Shown: positions 1-9,538 of the stretch, one piece after another
Position numbering within the stretch: position 1 is the stretch's first letter
Layout of the letters: each line of letters begins with the position of its first letter
From: a bacterium endosymbiont of Pedicinus badii
Lineage (GTDB): Bacteria > Pseudomonadota > Gammaproteobacteria > Enterobacterales > Enterobacteriaceae
Assembly: GCF_002075085.1 (NCBI RefSeq)
Contig: NZ_LKAS01000001.1
Span: forward strand, 62,001 to 126,000
Length of the DNA: 64,000 bases
Reading direction: 5' to 3'
Notes under the pieces: generated by a model
What the model saw: only the letters and a program-made list of their open reading frames with translations
The model's database searches: none
What the model was told of the DNA's origin: nothing
Made by a program: the position numbers and the translations under genes

Positions 1-807
1 TTTGTAGGAACTAGAAAAAAAGAAATTTTTTTTTATAAAAAAGATCCAAAAAAAGTAATAAAAAAGATTTCTTTTATAAATATTGGATGTATTCCTACTT
101 ATATATCTGTAAGTGAAAAAAAGAATCTAGTTTTTTACGCATCTTATCATGGAAATTGTTTTGGAATTATTAGTATAAAAAAAAAAAAATTATTTTTTGT
201 ACGTAAAATGCATCTTTCTTCTTGTCATTGTATAATTTTTGACGAAAAAAAAAAGCTAATATGGGCAACTTCTTTAAAAGAAGATTCTGTAAAAATATAT
301 AAATTACATAAAAATCTTAGTATTTCTTTGCATAAAGTAGTAAAAACTAGTAAATTTTTTGGTCCTAGACACATTATTTTTCATCCTAAAAATAAATATT
401 CTTATTTAATAGGAGAAAAAAACGGATTAGTTTCTATAATAGATAGAAATAGCTATAAAATTATTGATAACATTGCAAGTTTACCAAAAAATTTCAATTA
501 TTTTTGGTCTTCAGAAATATGTATTACTTCTAATGCAAAATGGATATATACTGCAGAACGAAGGCATAGTATTTTATCCTGTTTTATTGCAAATCAAAAA
601 GGAGATTGTATAAAACTATTAAGAATACAAAAAACTACAAAACAGCCTAGAAGTTTTTCTATAGAAAAAAATGGTAAATACTTAGCTTGTGTTGGACAAG
701 AATCTAATGAACTCTGTATTTACAAAATAGATAAGAAATATGGAAAACTTTTAAATCTTTGTCAAATTGAAACTGGGAAAAATCCAATTTCTTCTATTTT
801 TTTATAA
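1..807 (+). CDS. pgl: 6-phosphogluconolactonase, C-terminal part
   Basis: The frame is open from the first base, so the gene begins upstream and 268 codons are visible. The product resembles the YbhE-type beta-propeller lactonase, which hydrolyses 6-phosphogluconolactone in the cytosolic oxidative pentose phosphate pathway. It shows repeated short beta-strand patterns and a conserved stretch near the C-terminus (QPRSFSIEKNGKYLACVG). The E. coli protein has about 331 residues, so roughly 60 N-terminal residues lie outside the window. The position beside bioA matches enterobacteria. The gene is convergent with bioA, and one base separates the two stop codons. Confidence 0.85.
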   Translation, partial: FVGTRKKEIFFYKKDPKKVIKKISFINIGCIPTYISVSEKKNLVFYASYHGNCFGIISIKKKKLFFVRKMHLSSCHCIIFDEKKKLIWATSLKEDSVKIYKLHKNLSISLHKVVKTSKFFGPRHIIFHPKNKYSYLIGEKNGLVSIIDRNSYKIIDNIASLPKNFNYFWSSEICITSNAKWIYTAERRHSILSCFIANQKGDCIKLLRIQKTTKQPRSFSIEKNGKYLACVGQESNELCIYKIDKKYGKLLNLCQIETGKNPISSIFL

Positions 808-808
808 A

Positions 809-2113
809 CTAATTTTTTAAAAAAAAATTTTTTTTATGATCTAAAGATTTTGAAATAGCAATAATTAGTTTTTTTATATTTTTTTTAGAAATAATATAAG
901 GAGGAGTTAGGTATATTATATTTCTAAAAGGTCTTATCCAAACTCCTTCTTTAACAAAAATTTTTTGTATGTTTTTTATATTAATCAAAAATTTTGTTTC
1001 TACAACTCCTATAGATCCTAATACTCTGGTATTTTTTACCATTGGATGTTTTTCTAATTTAGACAATCCAGATTTTAATTCTATAGAAATTTTCGATACT
1101 AAAGATTTCCAATTAGTGTTTTCTAATATTTGTAAACTTGCTGTTGCAGATGCACAAGCTAAAGGGTTTGCCATAAAAGTAGGTCCATGCATAAAACAAT
1201 TTGTAGATCCATTACTAATGGTATAAGCTATTTTTTTTGTTGTTAATGTAGCTGCTAATGTTATAGTACCACCAGTTAAAGCTTTTCCAATACATAAAAT
1301 GTCTGGACTAATTTTTGCGTAATTACAGGCAAAAAGTTTCCCTGTTCTTCCAAATCCTGTAGCAATTTCATCACAGATCATAAGAATACCGTACTTATAG
1401 CAAAGCTCCCTAATTTTAATAAGATATTTTTTATGGTAGAAATTCATTCCTCCTATAGCTTGCACAATTGGTTCTAGTATTAGAGCAGCTACTTCTTTAT
1501 GATATTTTTTTATTTTTTTTTCTATTTCGAATATATCAGTATTTTTCCAAGTATCTCCAAATTTTCTTTTAGGAGATTCCAAAAAATGATTAGAAAAAAG
1601 ATTTCTTTTTGTAAAATATAGATCATGTATAGAGTTTTTTGGATCACAAACAGAAATTGCTCCAAATGTATCTCCATGATATCCATTTTTGAGAGAAAAA
1701 AATTTATTTTTTTTTGTATTATTTTTTCCTTTCCAATACTGTAAAGCCATTTTTATAGCTACTTCTATAGAAACAGAACCAGAATCAGATAAAAAAACAC
1801 ATTCTAAATTTTTAGGTACTATTTTTATTAGTTTTCTACAAAGATCTATAGCAGGTTGATGAGTAATTCCTCCAAACATAACATGAGACATTTTTTTTAT
1901 TTGATTTTGTATAGCTTTATTGATAATAGGATGATTATAACCATGTATTGTAGACCACCATGAAGACATACCATCAATTAGTTTTTTTCCATTATTTAAA
2001 AATAGATAACAATCTTTAGCATACACAATGGGGTATACTGGAAGAGGATTTTTTATAGAAGTGTATGGATGCCATATATGCTTTTTGTCAAAATCTATAT
2101 CTTGAAAATTCAT
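809..2113 (-). CDS. bioA: Adenosylmethionine-8-amino-7-oxononanoate aminotransferase
   Basis: BioA uses S-adenosylmethionine to aminate 7-keto-8-aminopelargonate to 7,8-diaminopelargonate, the third step of biotin ring assembly. The 434 residues match the family length (about 429). A class III aminotransferase fold is shown by SDSGS near residue 110, NGYHGDT near 143, the PLP-binding Asp in CDEIATGFGRTG near 248, and the Schiff-base Lys in GKALTGG at residue 277. The ATG is preceded by a strong AAGGAG. It is divergent from bioB across 88 bases, as in E. coli. Confidence 0.97.
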   Translation of the reverse strand: MNFQDIDFDKKHIWHPYTSIKNPLPVYPIVYAKDCYLFLNNGKKLIDGMSSWWSTIHGYNHPIINKAIQNQIKKMSHVMFGGITHQPAIDLCRKLIKIVPKNLECVFLSDSGSVSIEVAIKMALQYWKGKNNTKKNKFFSLKNGYHGDTFGAISVCDPKNSIHDLYFTKRNLFSNHFLESPKRKFGDTWKNTDIFEIEKKIKKYHKEVAALILEPIVQAIGGMNFYHKKYLIKIRELCYKYGILMICDEIATGFGRTGKLFACNYAKISPDILCIGKALTGGTITLAATLTTKKIAYTISNGSTNCFMHGPTFMANPLACASATASLQILENTNWKSLVSKISIELKSGLSKLEKHPMVKNTRVLGSIGVVETKFLINIKNIQKIFVKEGVWIRPFRNIIYLTPPYIISKKNIKKLIIAISKSLDHKKNFFLKN

Positions 2114-2143
2114 ACTATTTGCTCCTTATAATATAACATTCTA

Positions 2144-2180
2144 TTGACAGTTTTTTAGTATTCTTTACACTAATTATAAT
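2144..2180 (+). promoter_or_regulatory. Candidate bioB promoter in the bioA-bioB divergent region
   Basis: A perfect -35 box TTGACA (2144-2149) is followed after 16 bases by TACACT (2166-2171). A perfect TATAAT also lies at 2175-2180 but is 25 bases from that -35. The ATTATAAT at 2173-2180 is palindromic and could serve transcription toward bioA too. I see no half-site resembling the E. coli BirA operator (TTGTAAACC), so repression by biotin may have been lost. This is a sequence match only. Confidence 0.45.
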
Positions 2181-2201
2181 GATAATCTATAATTTAAAAT
2201 T

Positions 2202-3239
2202 ATGTTAAAAAATGAAGTATGGACTGTAAAAAGAACAAAAAAACTTTTTAAAAAGCCTTTTTTTGATCTATTATTTGATGCACAAATGGTGCATAGAAAA
2301 AATTTTAATGTACAAAATATACAAGTCAGTACACTACTGTCTATTAAAACAGGTGCATGTCCTGAAGATTGTCAGTACTGTGCTCAAAGTGCTAGATATA
2401 AAACAAAAATTAAGAAAGAAAATTTATTAAAAATAGAAAAAATTTTACAATCTGCAAAAAAGGCTTTACAGTCTGGTTCTACAAGATTTTGTATGGGAGC
2501 TGCTTGGAGAAACCCCAAAGATAGAGATATTCCTTATTTAGTAGAAGTTATAAAAAAAGTGAAAAAATTGGGATTAGAAACTTGTATGACATTAGGTTTT
2601 TTAAAAGAAAAACAAGCTAAAAAACTAGCAGAAGCAGGATTAGATTTCTATAATCACAACTTAGATACTTCAAGAAGATTCTATAGTAAAATAATTTCTA
2701 CAAGAAATTATCAAGAAAGATTAGACACTTTAAAAGTTGTTAGAAAATCCGGCATAAAAGTCTGTTCTGGAGGAATTTTAGGTTTAGGAGAAGAAAAAAT
2801 AGATAGAATTGAACTATTAGTCGAATTAGCAAATTTAAAAAAATCTCCGGAAAGTATTCCCATAAATGTTTTAGTAAAAAATAAAGGAACTCCTTTATAT
2901 AATAAAAATATTAAGGAATTAGATCCTTTTGATTTAATAAGAACAATAGCAGTAGCTAGAATTATGATGCCTACTTCATATGTTCGACTTTCTGCTGGAA
3001 GAGAAAATATGAATGAGCAAACACAAGCATTATGCTTTTTAGCTGGAGCAAATTCTATTTTTTATGGATGCAAATTATTGACTGTTTCTAATGTAAAAGT
3101 GGAAAAAGATATAGAATTATTTAAAAAATTAGATCTAAAAATAGAAAAAAAGAACCTTTTTTATAAAGAAAAGGAAGAATTAAACAATTCTAATTTTCGC
3201 ATAACAAATAGAAACGATTTGTACTATGAAGCAAAATGA
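2202..3239 (+). CDS. bioB: Biotin synthase
   Basis: BioB is a radical-SAM enzyme that inserts sulfur into dethiobiotin, the last step of biotin synthesis. The 345 residues match E. coli (346). The radical-SAM cluster motif CPEDCQYC supplies Cys53, Cys57 and Cys60. The ligands of the sacrificial [2Fe-2S] cluster are present at Cys97, Cys128 and Cys188, with the Arg in YVRLSAGRE near 262. All catalytic residues are therefore kept. It is the first gene of bioBFCD, and no clear ribosome binding site precedes its ATG. Confidence 0.98.
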   Translation: MLKNEVWTVKRTKKLFKKPFFDLLFDAQMVHRKNFNVQNIQVSTLLSIKTGACPEDCQYCAQSARYKTKIKKENLLKIEKILQSAKKALQSGSTRFCMGAAWRNPKDRDIPYLVEVIKKVKKLGLETCMTLGFLKEKQAKKLAEAGLDFYNHNLDTSRRFYSKIISTRNYQERLDTLKVVRKSGIKVCSGGILGLGEEKIDRIELLVELANLKKSPESIPINVLVKNKGTPLYNKNIKELDPFDLIRTIAVARIMMPTSYVRLSAGRENMNEQTQALCFLAGANSIFYGCKLLTVSNVKVEKDIELFKKLDLKIEKKNLFYKEKEELNNSNFRITNRNDLYYEAK

Positions 3240-3245
3240 TTTTAT

Positions 3246-4415
3246 ATGAATAGTTTATTAAAAAAAGTGAAGGAATCAATTTTAGATAGAAAAAAAAAGT
3301 TCTTGTATAGAAAAAAAAAAATTATCAATCATGGAAATAAAAAATGGATTTTTTATAAAAATAAAAAGTATCTAAATTTTTCTAATAATAATTATTTAGG
3401 ATTAGCTAGAAATTTTAGAGTAATTTCTGCATACAAAAAAGCAATTGAAAAATTCGGAATTGGTTCAACAAGTTCTTCCCACATAGTGGGCTATAGTTCA
3501 TTACAAAAAGAACTAGAAGAGAAAATTTCTAAATGGATGAAGTATTCTTGTGGACTAATTTTTAATTCTGGATTTTGTGCAAATCAGTCTATAATAAAAG
3601 TTTTAATAGAAAAAAAAGATTTTATTATTGTTGATAGGTTCATGCATGCATCTATAATGGAAGAAATCATTAGATCTTCTTTGAAATTTTCCAGATTTTT
3701 GCATAATGATTTTCGATCTTTAGAAAAAATTTTAAGAAAAAATTATTCTGAAAATAAATTCATTTTTACAGAAGGAATATTTAGTATGGACGGGGATGTA
3801 TCTCCTTTAAAGGAAATATATCTTTTAAAAAAAAAGTACAATTCTTTTCTTATTGTAGATGATGCTCATGCATTTGGAATATTAGGAGAAAATGGAAGAG
3901 GATCTACTTGGAAAATTTGTAAACCTGATTTCCTGGTCTTTACTTTTAGTAAGGCACTGGGTATACAAGGAGCAATTGTTCTTTTCAAAGAAAAAGAATT
4001 TTTAGATTACTTTTGGCAGTTTTGTAAAAATTTGATATATAGCACTTCCATGCCTCCTGCACAAATTGTTGCTATAAAAATAGCTTTTTCAGAGATGCGT
4101 AAAAAAGGAATGCTTCTAAGAAAAAAACTTTTAAAAAATATAAAAAGATTTAGAAAAGGAATAAAATCTTTAAATTTTTTGACTACTAAATCTAGTAGTC
4201 CAATTCAAACTATTATCATAGGAAATAATGAAAAAACTATAAAAGCAGAAAAATTCTTAAGATTCTTAGGATTTTGGGTAACAGCTATTCTTCCTCCAAC
4301 TGTCCCTCCTAAAACTTCTAGACTTCGTATTATTATAACTTCAGAACATAGTGACAATGACATAGATTCTTTGCTTTTTTCTCTAAAAGTATTAAAAAAA
4401 AAATATGTACAATGA
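3246..4415 (+). CDS. bioF: 8-amino-7-oxononanoate synthase
   Basis: BioF condenses pimeloyl-ACP (or CoA) with L-alanine to form 7-keto-8-aminopelargonate. The 389 residues compare with 384 in E. coli. The PLP Lys is in TFSKALGI at residue 236, the ring-stacking His is in RFMHAS at 133, and DDAHAFG near 205 holds the PLP-contacting Asp and His. The gene follows bioB by 6 bases and overlaps bioC by 11, which suggests coupled translation within the biotin operon. Confidence 0.97.
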   Translation: MNSLLKKVKESILDRKKKFLYRKKKIINHGNKKWIFYKNKKYLNFSNNNYLGLARNFRVISAYKKAIEKFGIGSTSSSHIVGYSSLQKELEEKISKWMKYSCGLIFNSGFCANQSIIKVLIEKKDFIIVDRFMHASIMEEIIRSSLKFSRFLHNDFRSLEKILRKNYSENKFIFTEGIFSMDGDVSPLKEIYLLKKKYNSFLIVDDAHAFGILGENGRGSTWKICKPDFLVFTFSKALGIQGAIVLFKEKEFLDYFWQFCKNLIYSTSMPPAQIVAIKIAFSEMRKKGMLLRKKLLKNIKRFRKGIKSLNFLTTKSSSPIQTIIIGNNEKTIKAEKFLRFLGFWVTAILPPTVPPKTSRLRIIITSEHSDNDIDSLLFSLKVLKKKYVQ

Positions 4416-5169
4416 TTTTTTAAGTAAAAAAATAAAAATATCTAAAAAATTTGATCAAGTTTCTAAATACTATGAAAAAAATAATTTTTTACAAAAAATT
4501 TCAGGAAATTATTTAAAAAAAGTTTTAGGAATAATTAGAAAAAATTGTATTTTAGATGCTGGATCCGGTACAGGATTTTTTAGTAGATTTTTTAAAAAAC
4601 ATAATTATGTAATAGCTTTAGATTCTTCTTGGAAGATGCTACAATATTCCAAATATAAAAATTCGGCTGATTTTTATGTTCTTGGAGATATGGAGTACAT
4701 TCCTATAAAAAACGAATCTATAGATGTGATATTTAGCAATCTATCTATCCAATGGTGTGATATGAAAAAGGTAAAATCTGAATTTTTTAGAATTATAAAA
4801 AAAGGAGGAAAAATAGCTTTTTCAACTTTAGTTAAAGGTTCTTTAGTAGAATTGCAAAATGCTTGGAAAAAAATAGATGATTACAAGCACATTAATTCCT
4901 TTGAAAAAAAAGAAAATATTATTTCTTTTTGCTTTCCTTATAAATATGATATTTTTTTTAAAGTAAAAAAATTTTATTATTACAGAATAATAGATATTTT
5001 TAGAGATTTTAAAAATACAGGAACAAACTATGTAGACAGAAAAAATTCTTTTTCTGGATTAATTGGCAAACAAAAAATAAAGAAAATAGAAAAGTTCTGG
5101 CCAAGAAAAGAAAAAGAAAAATTTATTTTAAGTTACATAATAGCATATGGGATAATACATTGTGAATAA
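4405..5169 (+). CDS. bioC: Malonyl-ACP O-methyltransferase
   Basis: BioC methylates malonyl-ACP so that the fatty-acid enzymes can elongate it as a disguised primer to pimeloyl-ACP. The 254 residues match the family (251 in E. coli). SAM-binding motif I is ILDAGSGTGFF at residues 49-59, followed by a SAM-contacting acidic end (ALDSS) and the post-III segment SNLSIQWCD. The gene overlaps bioF by 11 bases and bioD by 8. FabG and FabF, used in this pathway, are encoded later in the window. BioH, which frees the pimeloyl group in E. coli, is not seen here. Confidence 0.95.
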   Translation: MYNDFLSKKIKISKKFDQVSKYYEKNNFLQKISGNYLKKVLGIIRKNCILDAGSGTGFFSRFFKKHNYVIALDSSWKMLQYSKYKNSADFYVLGDMEYIPIKNESIDVIFSNLSIQWCDMKKVKSEFFRIIKKGGKIAFSTLVKGSLVELQNAWKKIDDYKHINSFEKKENIISFCFPYKYDIFFKVKKFYYYRIIDIFRDFKNTGTNYVDRKNSFSGLIGKQKIKKIEKFWPRKEKEKFILSYIIAYGIIHCE

Positions 5170-5839
5170 AAAAACTTTTTTTATAACAGGAACTGATACA
5201 AATTCGGGAAAAACAGTAGTTTCTTGTCTAATAATAAATTCTATTAAAAATTTTGGACGTAAAGTTATAGGATTTAAGCCAATATCTTCTGGATCTTTTT
5301 TAGAAAATGGACAAATAAAAAATAGAGATGCACAAAAATTAAAATATTTTAGTAATCTAAAAGTTTCTAACAAAATGATGAATCCTTATTTTTTCATAAA
5401 ACCAACAGCACCTCATATTGCAGCAAAAAAACAAAACATTACTATTAAAAAAAAAGTTCTTTCAGAAAACTTTAAAAAATTACAAAAAATTTCTGAATAT
5501 ATAATAATTGAAGGAGCTGGAGGATGGCTTACTCCTATAAATGAATCACAGTTTCTTAGCGATTGGATTTTGGAAAATAAAATAAAAATTATACTAGTAG
5601 TAAATATGAAAATTGGCTGTATAAATCATGCTTTATTAACTCAATATGCAATTAAAAACTCTAAAGGGATAATATTTGGATGGGTTGCAAATTTTAAAAA
5701 CAAGATGTCAGAAAAAAAAGAATATCTACAATTCCTATCAAAAAAAATTTGTGCTCCATTAATTGGTACAGTTAAAAAATACAAAAACTTTCAAGAAATA
5801 GAAAAAGAAGAGAATTTTTTTTCAAATTATATTACTTAG
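5162..5839 (+). CDS. bioD: Dethiobiotin synthetase
   Basis: BioD closes the ureido ring of dethiobiotin from diaminopelargonate, CO2 and ATP. The 225 residues equal the E. coli length. The P-loop GTDTNSGKT spans residues 10-18, the catalytic Lys is in GFKPISSG near 37, and EGAGGW near 115 binds substrate. The start is GTG, inside the end of bioC. The stop TAG overlaps the infA stop on the other strand in the four bases TTAG. In E. coli uvrB follows bioD, but here it is absent. Confidence 0.96.
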   Translation: MNKKTFFITGTDTNSGKTVVSCLIINSIKNFGRKVIGFKPISSGSFLENGQIKNRDAQKLKYFSNLKVSNKMMNPYFFIKPTAPHIAAKKQNITIKKKVLSENFKKLQKISEYIIIEGAGGWLTPINESQFLSDWILENKIKIILVVNMKIGCINHALLTQYAIKNSKGIIFGWVANFKNKMSEKKEYLQFLSKKICAPLIGTVKKYKNFQEIEKEENFFSNYIT

Positions 5840-6090
5840 TTATTATTATTAGAATTATTTTTTTCTTTTTGTTCTTTACTTCTGAATATAATTCTTCCTT
5901 TATTTAGATCATAAGGTGTTAATTCGACAATAACTTTATCTCCTGCTAGTATCCTAATGTAATTTTTTCTTATTCTTCCAGAAATATGTGCTATCATTAC
6001 ATGTCCATTTTCTAACTTTACTCTAAACATAGTATTAGGTAAAGCATCAATAACTGTTCCTTTCATTTCTATATTTTCTTCTTTAGTCAT
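5836..6090 (-). CDS. infA: Translation initiation factor IF-1 with extended C-terminus
   Basis: IF-1 is a small OB-fold protein that occupies the 30S A site during initiation. Residues 1-71 match E. coli IF-1 nearly end to end, including NTMFRV, HISG and RKNYIRIL. E. coli IF-1 ends at FRSR, whereas this protein continues for about 13 more residues of Lys, Glu and Asn ([13 protein letters not shown]), giving 84 residues. The tail is probably drift at the 3' end, since the stop now overlaps bioD by four bases. It lies downstream of cydC as in E. coli, with aat missing between them. Confidence 0.96.
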   Translation of the reverse strand: MTKEENIEMKGTVIDALPNTMFRVKLENGHVMIAHISGRIRKNYIRILAGDKVIVELTPYDLNKGRIIFRSKEQKEKNNSNNNN

Positions 6091-6112
6091 ATTTTTCCTT
6101 TATATAATTAGT

Positions 6113-7831
6113 CTAAAATAAAAAATTTTTAATAGAAATTTTTTTTCTTTCAATAAGATACTTGTACGATCCGGAATGGAGAATTCTTCCATTTTCTAAA
6201 ATGGAAATTTGATCGCATTTTTTTATCCAATCCATATAGTGAGTCGCTAGTATAATAGTTTTTTTATTATTTTTTTTAAAAAGAATTTTTTTCAAATTTT
6301 CTATATTTTTTTTGTCTAAATATTCAGTTGGTTCATCTAATATCCATATAGGACAGTTTTTTAAAATCATCCTTGCAATACCAATTCGTTTTATTTCCCC
6401 TAATGATAATTTTCTTCCTCCTTCTCCAATCCAATAGTCTAAATTTTTATCTTTTTTTAGAAGATTTTTTAGATTCAATTTTTCTAATATTTCTATAATT
6501 TTTTTATCTATCTTATTGTTCTTTTCTTCAGAAAAGATTAAATTTTCTCTTAAAGTAGTATTAAATATATGGATATTTTTCGGTAATACAGAAATCATTT
6601 TATTAATTTCATTTCTTGTAAAACTAGTAATATTTTCATTATTAATTTTTATTATTCCATTTTTTGTTTTTATTTCTCTATAGATTAATTTTAATAAAGT
6701 TGTTTTTCCACTACCGTTACTTCCTATAAATACATTAAATGTATTAGGAAGAATTTTTAAAGAAACTCCATCTATAGAATTAAAAATTTGTACAGGATAC
6801 TTAAAGTACAAATTTTGAATATCAATACTAATTGGTTTTTTATTTTTTTTACAAAAATTACTACTTTTTTTGTTTCTAAAAATCATTTGACTAATTTTCT
6901 TTATAGAAATATTTGCTTTTGCTAAATTTTTTGGTATAAAAAATAGTAATGAAAAAATTTCTGTATAAGAAATAAATATAGAAAATAGTATTATAAAATT
7001 ATTTTTTTCTCGTAGATTTAAAAAAGTAGTTTTTTCAAATGTTTTTATAAATATAAAATAAAAAGCTGCAAAATACACTACTGAAAGAATAGAATTAATG
7101 GTAATTTCAATAATATGAGAAAATAGTTGGTATCTATTCCATTCTTTTTCTAAATTTTCTATAGATTCTATTTTTTTTAAAGATTTTTCATAAATTAAGT
7201 ATTCTAGGTTGTATCTAATCCATTTATTTAAACTAGATCGATAATTTTCAGAAAGAGATTGATTTTTTTTACTACTAAATTTTTCAAATTTGTAAATGAT
7301 TGGAAAGAATATTAGAGAAACAAAAAGAAAGAAAAAACTAATTAGATTTCCTATTTTTGGATGCATTGCATAAACAAAAAGATTCAAAGAAATTAAAGCT
7401 ACTACATAGCTTATAATAGGAAGAATTACTTTAATATAAAAATTATCTAAATTATTGATATCTTGCATCATACAATTTAAAAAATTAGATCTTTTAAATT
7501 GTGTCAATAATTTACTGAAATTTGAGAAAATACTCTTAAATAGATCAATTCTCAAATTTCTCAATAATATGAAAGTAATTTTATGAGAGAAAAATTTTTC
7601 TATCCAATTACTAAATATTTTTAGTGTAGAAATAAAACGAATGATAGAAGAAAAAAGCAAGTAACTTATTTTGTATCTATTGTAATTTACGCAATAAACT
7701 AAAAAATGAAAAGAAAAAATAAAAATTAGAGCTCCAGAAAAAACAGATAAAAAACTAAATATTATGCTAAGAATAAATAAATTTTTATGTAGTAAAATTT
7801 TTTTTATGTATGAAATTGTTTCTTGAAACAT
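6113..7831 (-). CDS. cydC: Heterodimeric ABC exporter subunit CydC
   Basis: CydC pairs with CydD in the inner membrane. The CydDC exporter is needed for cytochrome bd assembly and was long linked to cysteine and glutathione export. The 572 residues match the family (573). About six hydrophobic segments occupy the first 300 residues, followed by an ATPase domain with Walker A GSNGSGKTT near 372, a degenerate signature LSLGE instead of LSGGE, and Walker B WILDEPTEYLD. The gene begins two bases after cydD. Its order after trxB and cydD identifies it as CydC rather than CydD. Confidence 0.9.
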   Translation of the reverse strand: MFQETISYIKKILLHKNLFILSIIFSFLSVFSGALIFIFSFHFLVYCVNYNRYKISYLLFSSIIRFISTLKIFSNWIEKFFSHKITFILLRNLRIDLFKSIFSNFSKLLTQFKRSNFLNCMMQDINNLDNFYIKVILPIISYVVALISLNLFVYAMHPKIGNLISFFFLFVSLIFFPIIYKFEKFSSKKNQSLSENYRSSLNKWIRYNLEYLIYEKSLKKIESIENLEKEWNRYQLFSHIIEITINSILSVVYFAAFYFIFIKTFEKTTFLNLREKNNFIILFSIFISYTEIFSLLFFIPKNLAKANISIKKISQMIFRNKKSSNFCKKNKKPISIDIQNLYFKYPVQIFNSIDGVSLKILPNTFNVFIGSNGSGKTTLLKLIYREIKTKNGIIKINNENITSFTRNEINKMISVLPKNIHIFNTTLRENLIFSEEKNNKIDKKIIEILEKLNLKNLLKKDKNLDYWIGEGGRKLSLGEIKRIGIARMILKNCPIWILDEPTEYLDKKNIENLKKILFKKNNKKTIILATHYMDWIKKCDQISILENGRILHSGSYKYLIERKKISIKNFLF

Positions 7832-7833
7832 TT

Positions 7834-9531
7834 TTATTTGTTTTTAGTATAAATTATTTTTCCGTTTTTAATTCTCAAAATTATATCAAATTTTTTAATC
7901 ATATCTATCTTATGAGTAATTAAAATGGATGTTTTTGATTCTATTTTTCTTAGTAAAGATTTTACTATAATGTTTTTACTTTGCAAATCTAATCCTGAAG
8001 TTGGTTCGTCCAGTATTAAAAGTTTAGAATTTCTTGCTAAAAATCTAGCAATTGAAATTCTTTGCATTTGTCCATAAGACAAAAGATCCGTAGATTTTTT
8101 TCTAATTTTAGTTTTTATTCCGTCAGATAATTTATTTAAAAATTCCACTATATGAGACTCTTTAGAAATTTTTTGTATTTCTTCTTTTTGAATGGAACAA
8201 TTGCTTCCAAAAGTAATATTTTCTCGTATAGTCGATTCTGTTAAGTAAGGATTTTGACTCAAAAAATTGATATTTTTTCTCCATTCTTTTTTTGATATTT
8301 TCTTTAGTTCTATTCCATTAATTTTTATTGATCCAGAATATGGAAGTATACCGAATATAGCATAAATGATGGAAGTCTTTCCAGATCCACTTTCTCCTAA
8401 AATAGCTACTTTTTGTTTTGGAAGTATTTTAAAATTTACAGGACCTAGTATTTTATCTCCTTGAATTGAATGCACTATAAGATTTTTGGCTTCAATTCCA
8501 ATAGAATCAAAGAAATCTGTCTTATCTTTTTTTATTTTACTTCTCTTTTTCAAAATTAATAAAATTGGAAGAACCTGCTTCGCAGCTTCTATAGATTGCG
8601 CTTTGCAGTGATAAAATTTACTCAAATCTTTTATTGGAATAAAGAATTCTACAATAAGAAAAAATACTAAAATACCTAAAGCCACAGATGGTGTTTCATA
8701 AAATCCAAATTTAAAAATTTTTAGATAATAGAAACCTAAATACACAGTATTTATAGCTATAATAAGAGCAGAAAAAAATTCTAATATTGTTGAATTTAAA
8801 AAAGCTATTTTTAATATAGAAAATGTTTTTTTTCTTAAAGCTTCTAGTATAAAAATCATTTTTTTTGTTTCTTTTTTCTTTTTACTAAAGATTTTTATTG
8901 TTCTAATTCCTTGTATCCTATTTAAAAAATATCCAGAAAATCTAGATAGTAAGGAAAAACTTTTTTGACTTTTATCAAATATTTTTTTTCCTATAATAGA
9001 TAAAAAAAAGATATTAATTGGAATACTTAAAAGTATAGTGGTTCCACAAAACCAATTTATAGAAAAAATTTTTATCAAAAAGACTAATGGCAATACAAAA
9101 GAAAATACTTCTCTAGGTAGATAATTGACATAAAAATTTCCTATTTCTTCTACACATTCTATTATAGTACTGTTCCAATCTCCAATAGATTTTTTTTTTA
9201 TTTTCTCAGATTCTAAGATTTGCATATATTTTAGTATTTTTTTTCTAATTTTATTTTTAATTTTTTTACCTAAAATAAAACTTAAAATCTCTTGAAAAAA
9301 TTTTAGTACTATTCTAACTGATAAAAATAAGAACAGAAGAATCAAAATATTTTCTGAACCTTTAATTTGGTTTGATAGAAGATTTTGTATAGAAGAAGAA
9401 AAAACGTACAGATAACAAATACTAGATATTCCTATAAAAATTGCAAAAAAACATAAATAAAGTATATGAATTTTAATAAATCTACTTTTTGTTAACCAAT
9501 GTAGTATATATCTATTTTTTTTATTTTTCAT
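7834..9531 (-). CDS. cydD: Heterodimeric ABC exporter subunit CydD
   Basis: This is the partner of CydC in the inner-membrane exporter required for cytochrome bd maturation. I place the start at the ATG at 9531, giving 565 residues. A GAGG lies just upstream and overlaps the trxB stop, and the N-terminus MKNKKNRYILHWL aligns with E. coli CydD. A start at 9573 would overlap trxB by 35 bases and add 14 residues without homology. Membrane segments fill the first half. The ATPase has Walker A GESGSGKTS, signature LSYGQ and Walker B LLILDEPTSGLD. Confidence 0.92.
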   Translation of the reverse strand: MKNKKNRYILHWLTKSRFIKIHILYLCFFAIFIGISSICYLYVFSSSIQNLLSNQIKGSENILILLFLFLSVRIVLKFFQEILSFILGKKIKNKIRKKILKYMQILESEKIKKKSIGDWNSTIIECVEEIGNFYVNYLPREVFSFVLPLVFLIKIFSINWFCGTTILLSIPINIFFLSIIGKKIFDKSQKSFSLLSRFSGYFLNRIQGIRTIKIFSKKKKETKKMIFILEALRKKTFSILKIAFLNSTILEFFSALIIAINTVYLGFYYLKIFKFGFYETPSVALGILVFFLIVEFFIPIKDLSKFYHCKAQSIEAAKQVLPILLILKKRSKIKKDKTDFFDSIGIEAKNLIVHSIQGDKILGPVNFKILPKQKVAILGESGSGKTSIIYAIFGILPYSGSIKINGIELKKISKKEWRKNINFLSQNPYLTESTIRENITFGSNCSIQKEEIQKISKESHIVEFLNKLSDGIKTKIRKKSTDLLSYGQMQRISIARFLARNSKLLILDEPTSGLDLQSKNIIVKSLLRKIESKTSILITHKIDMIKKFDIILRIKNGKIIYTKNK

Positions 9532-9538
9532 TTTTCCC

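Noticed and set aside
2114-2201. BirA-type bio operator between bioA and bioB
   Set aside because: No pair of half-sites like TTGTAAACC and GGTTTACAA can be found. Only a short palindrome ATTATAAT is present.
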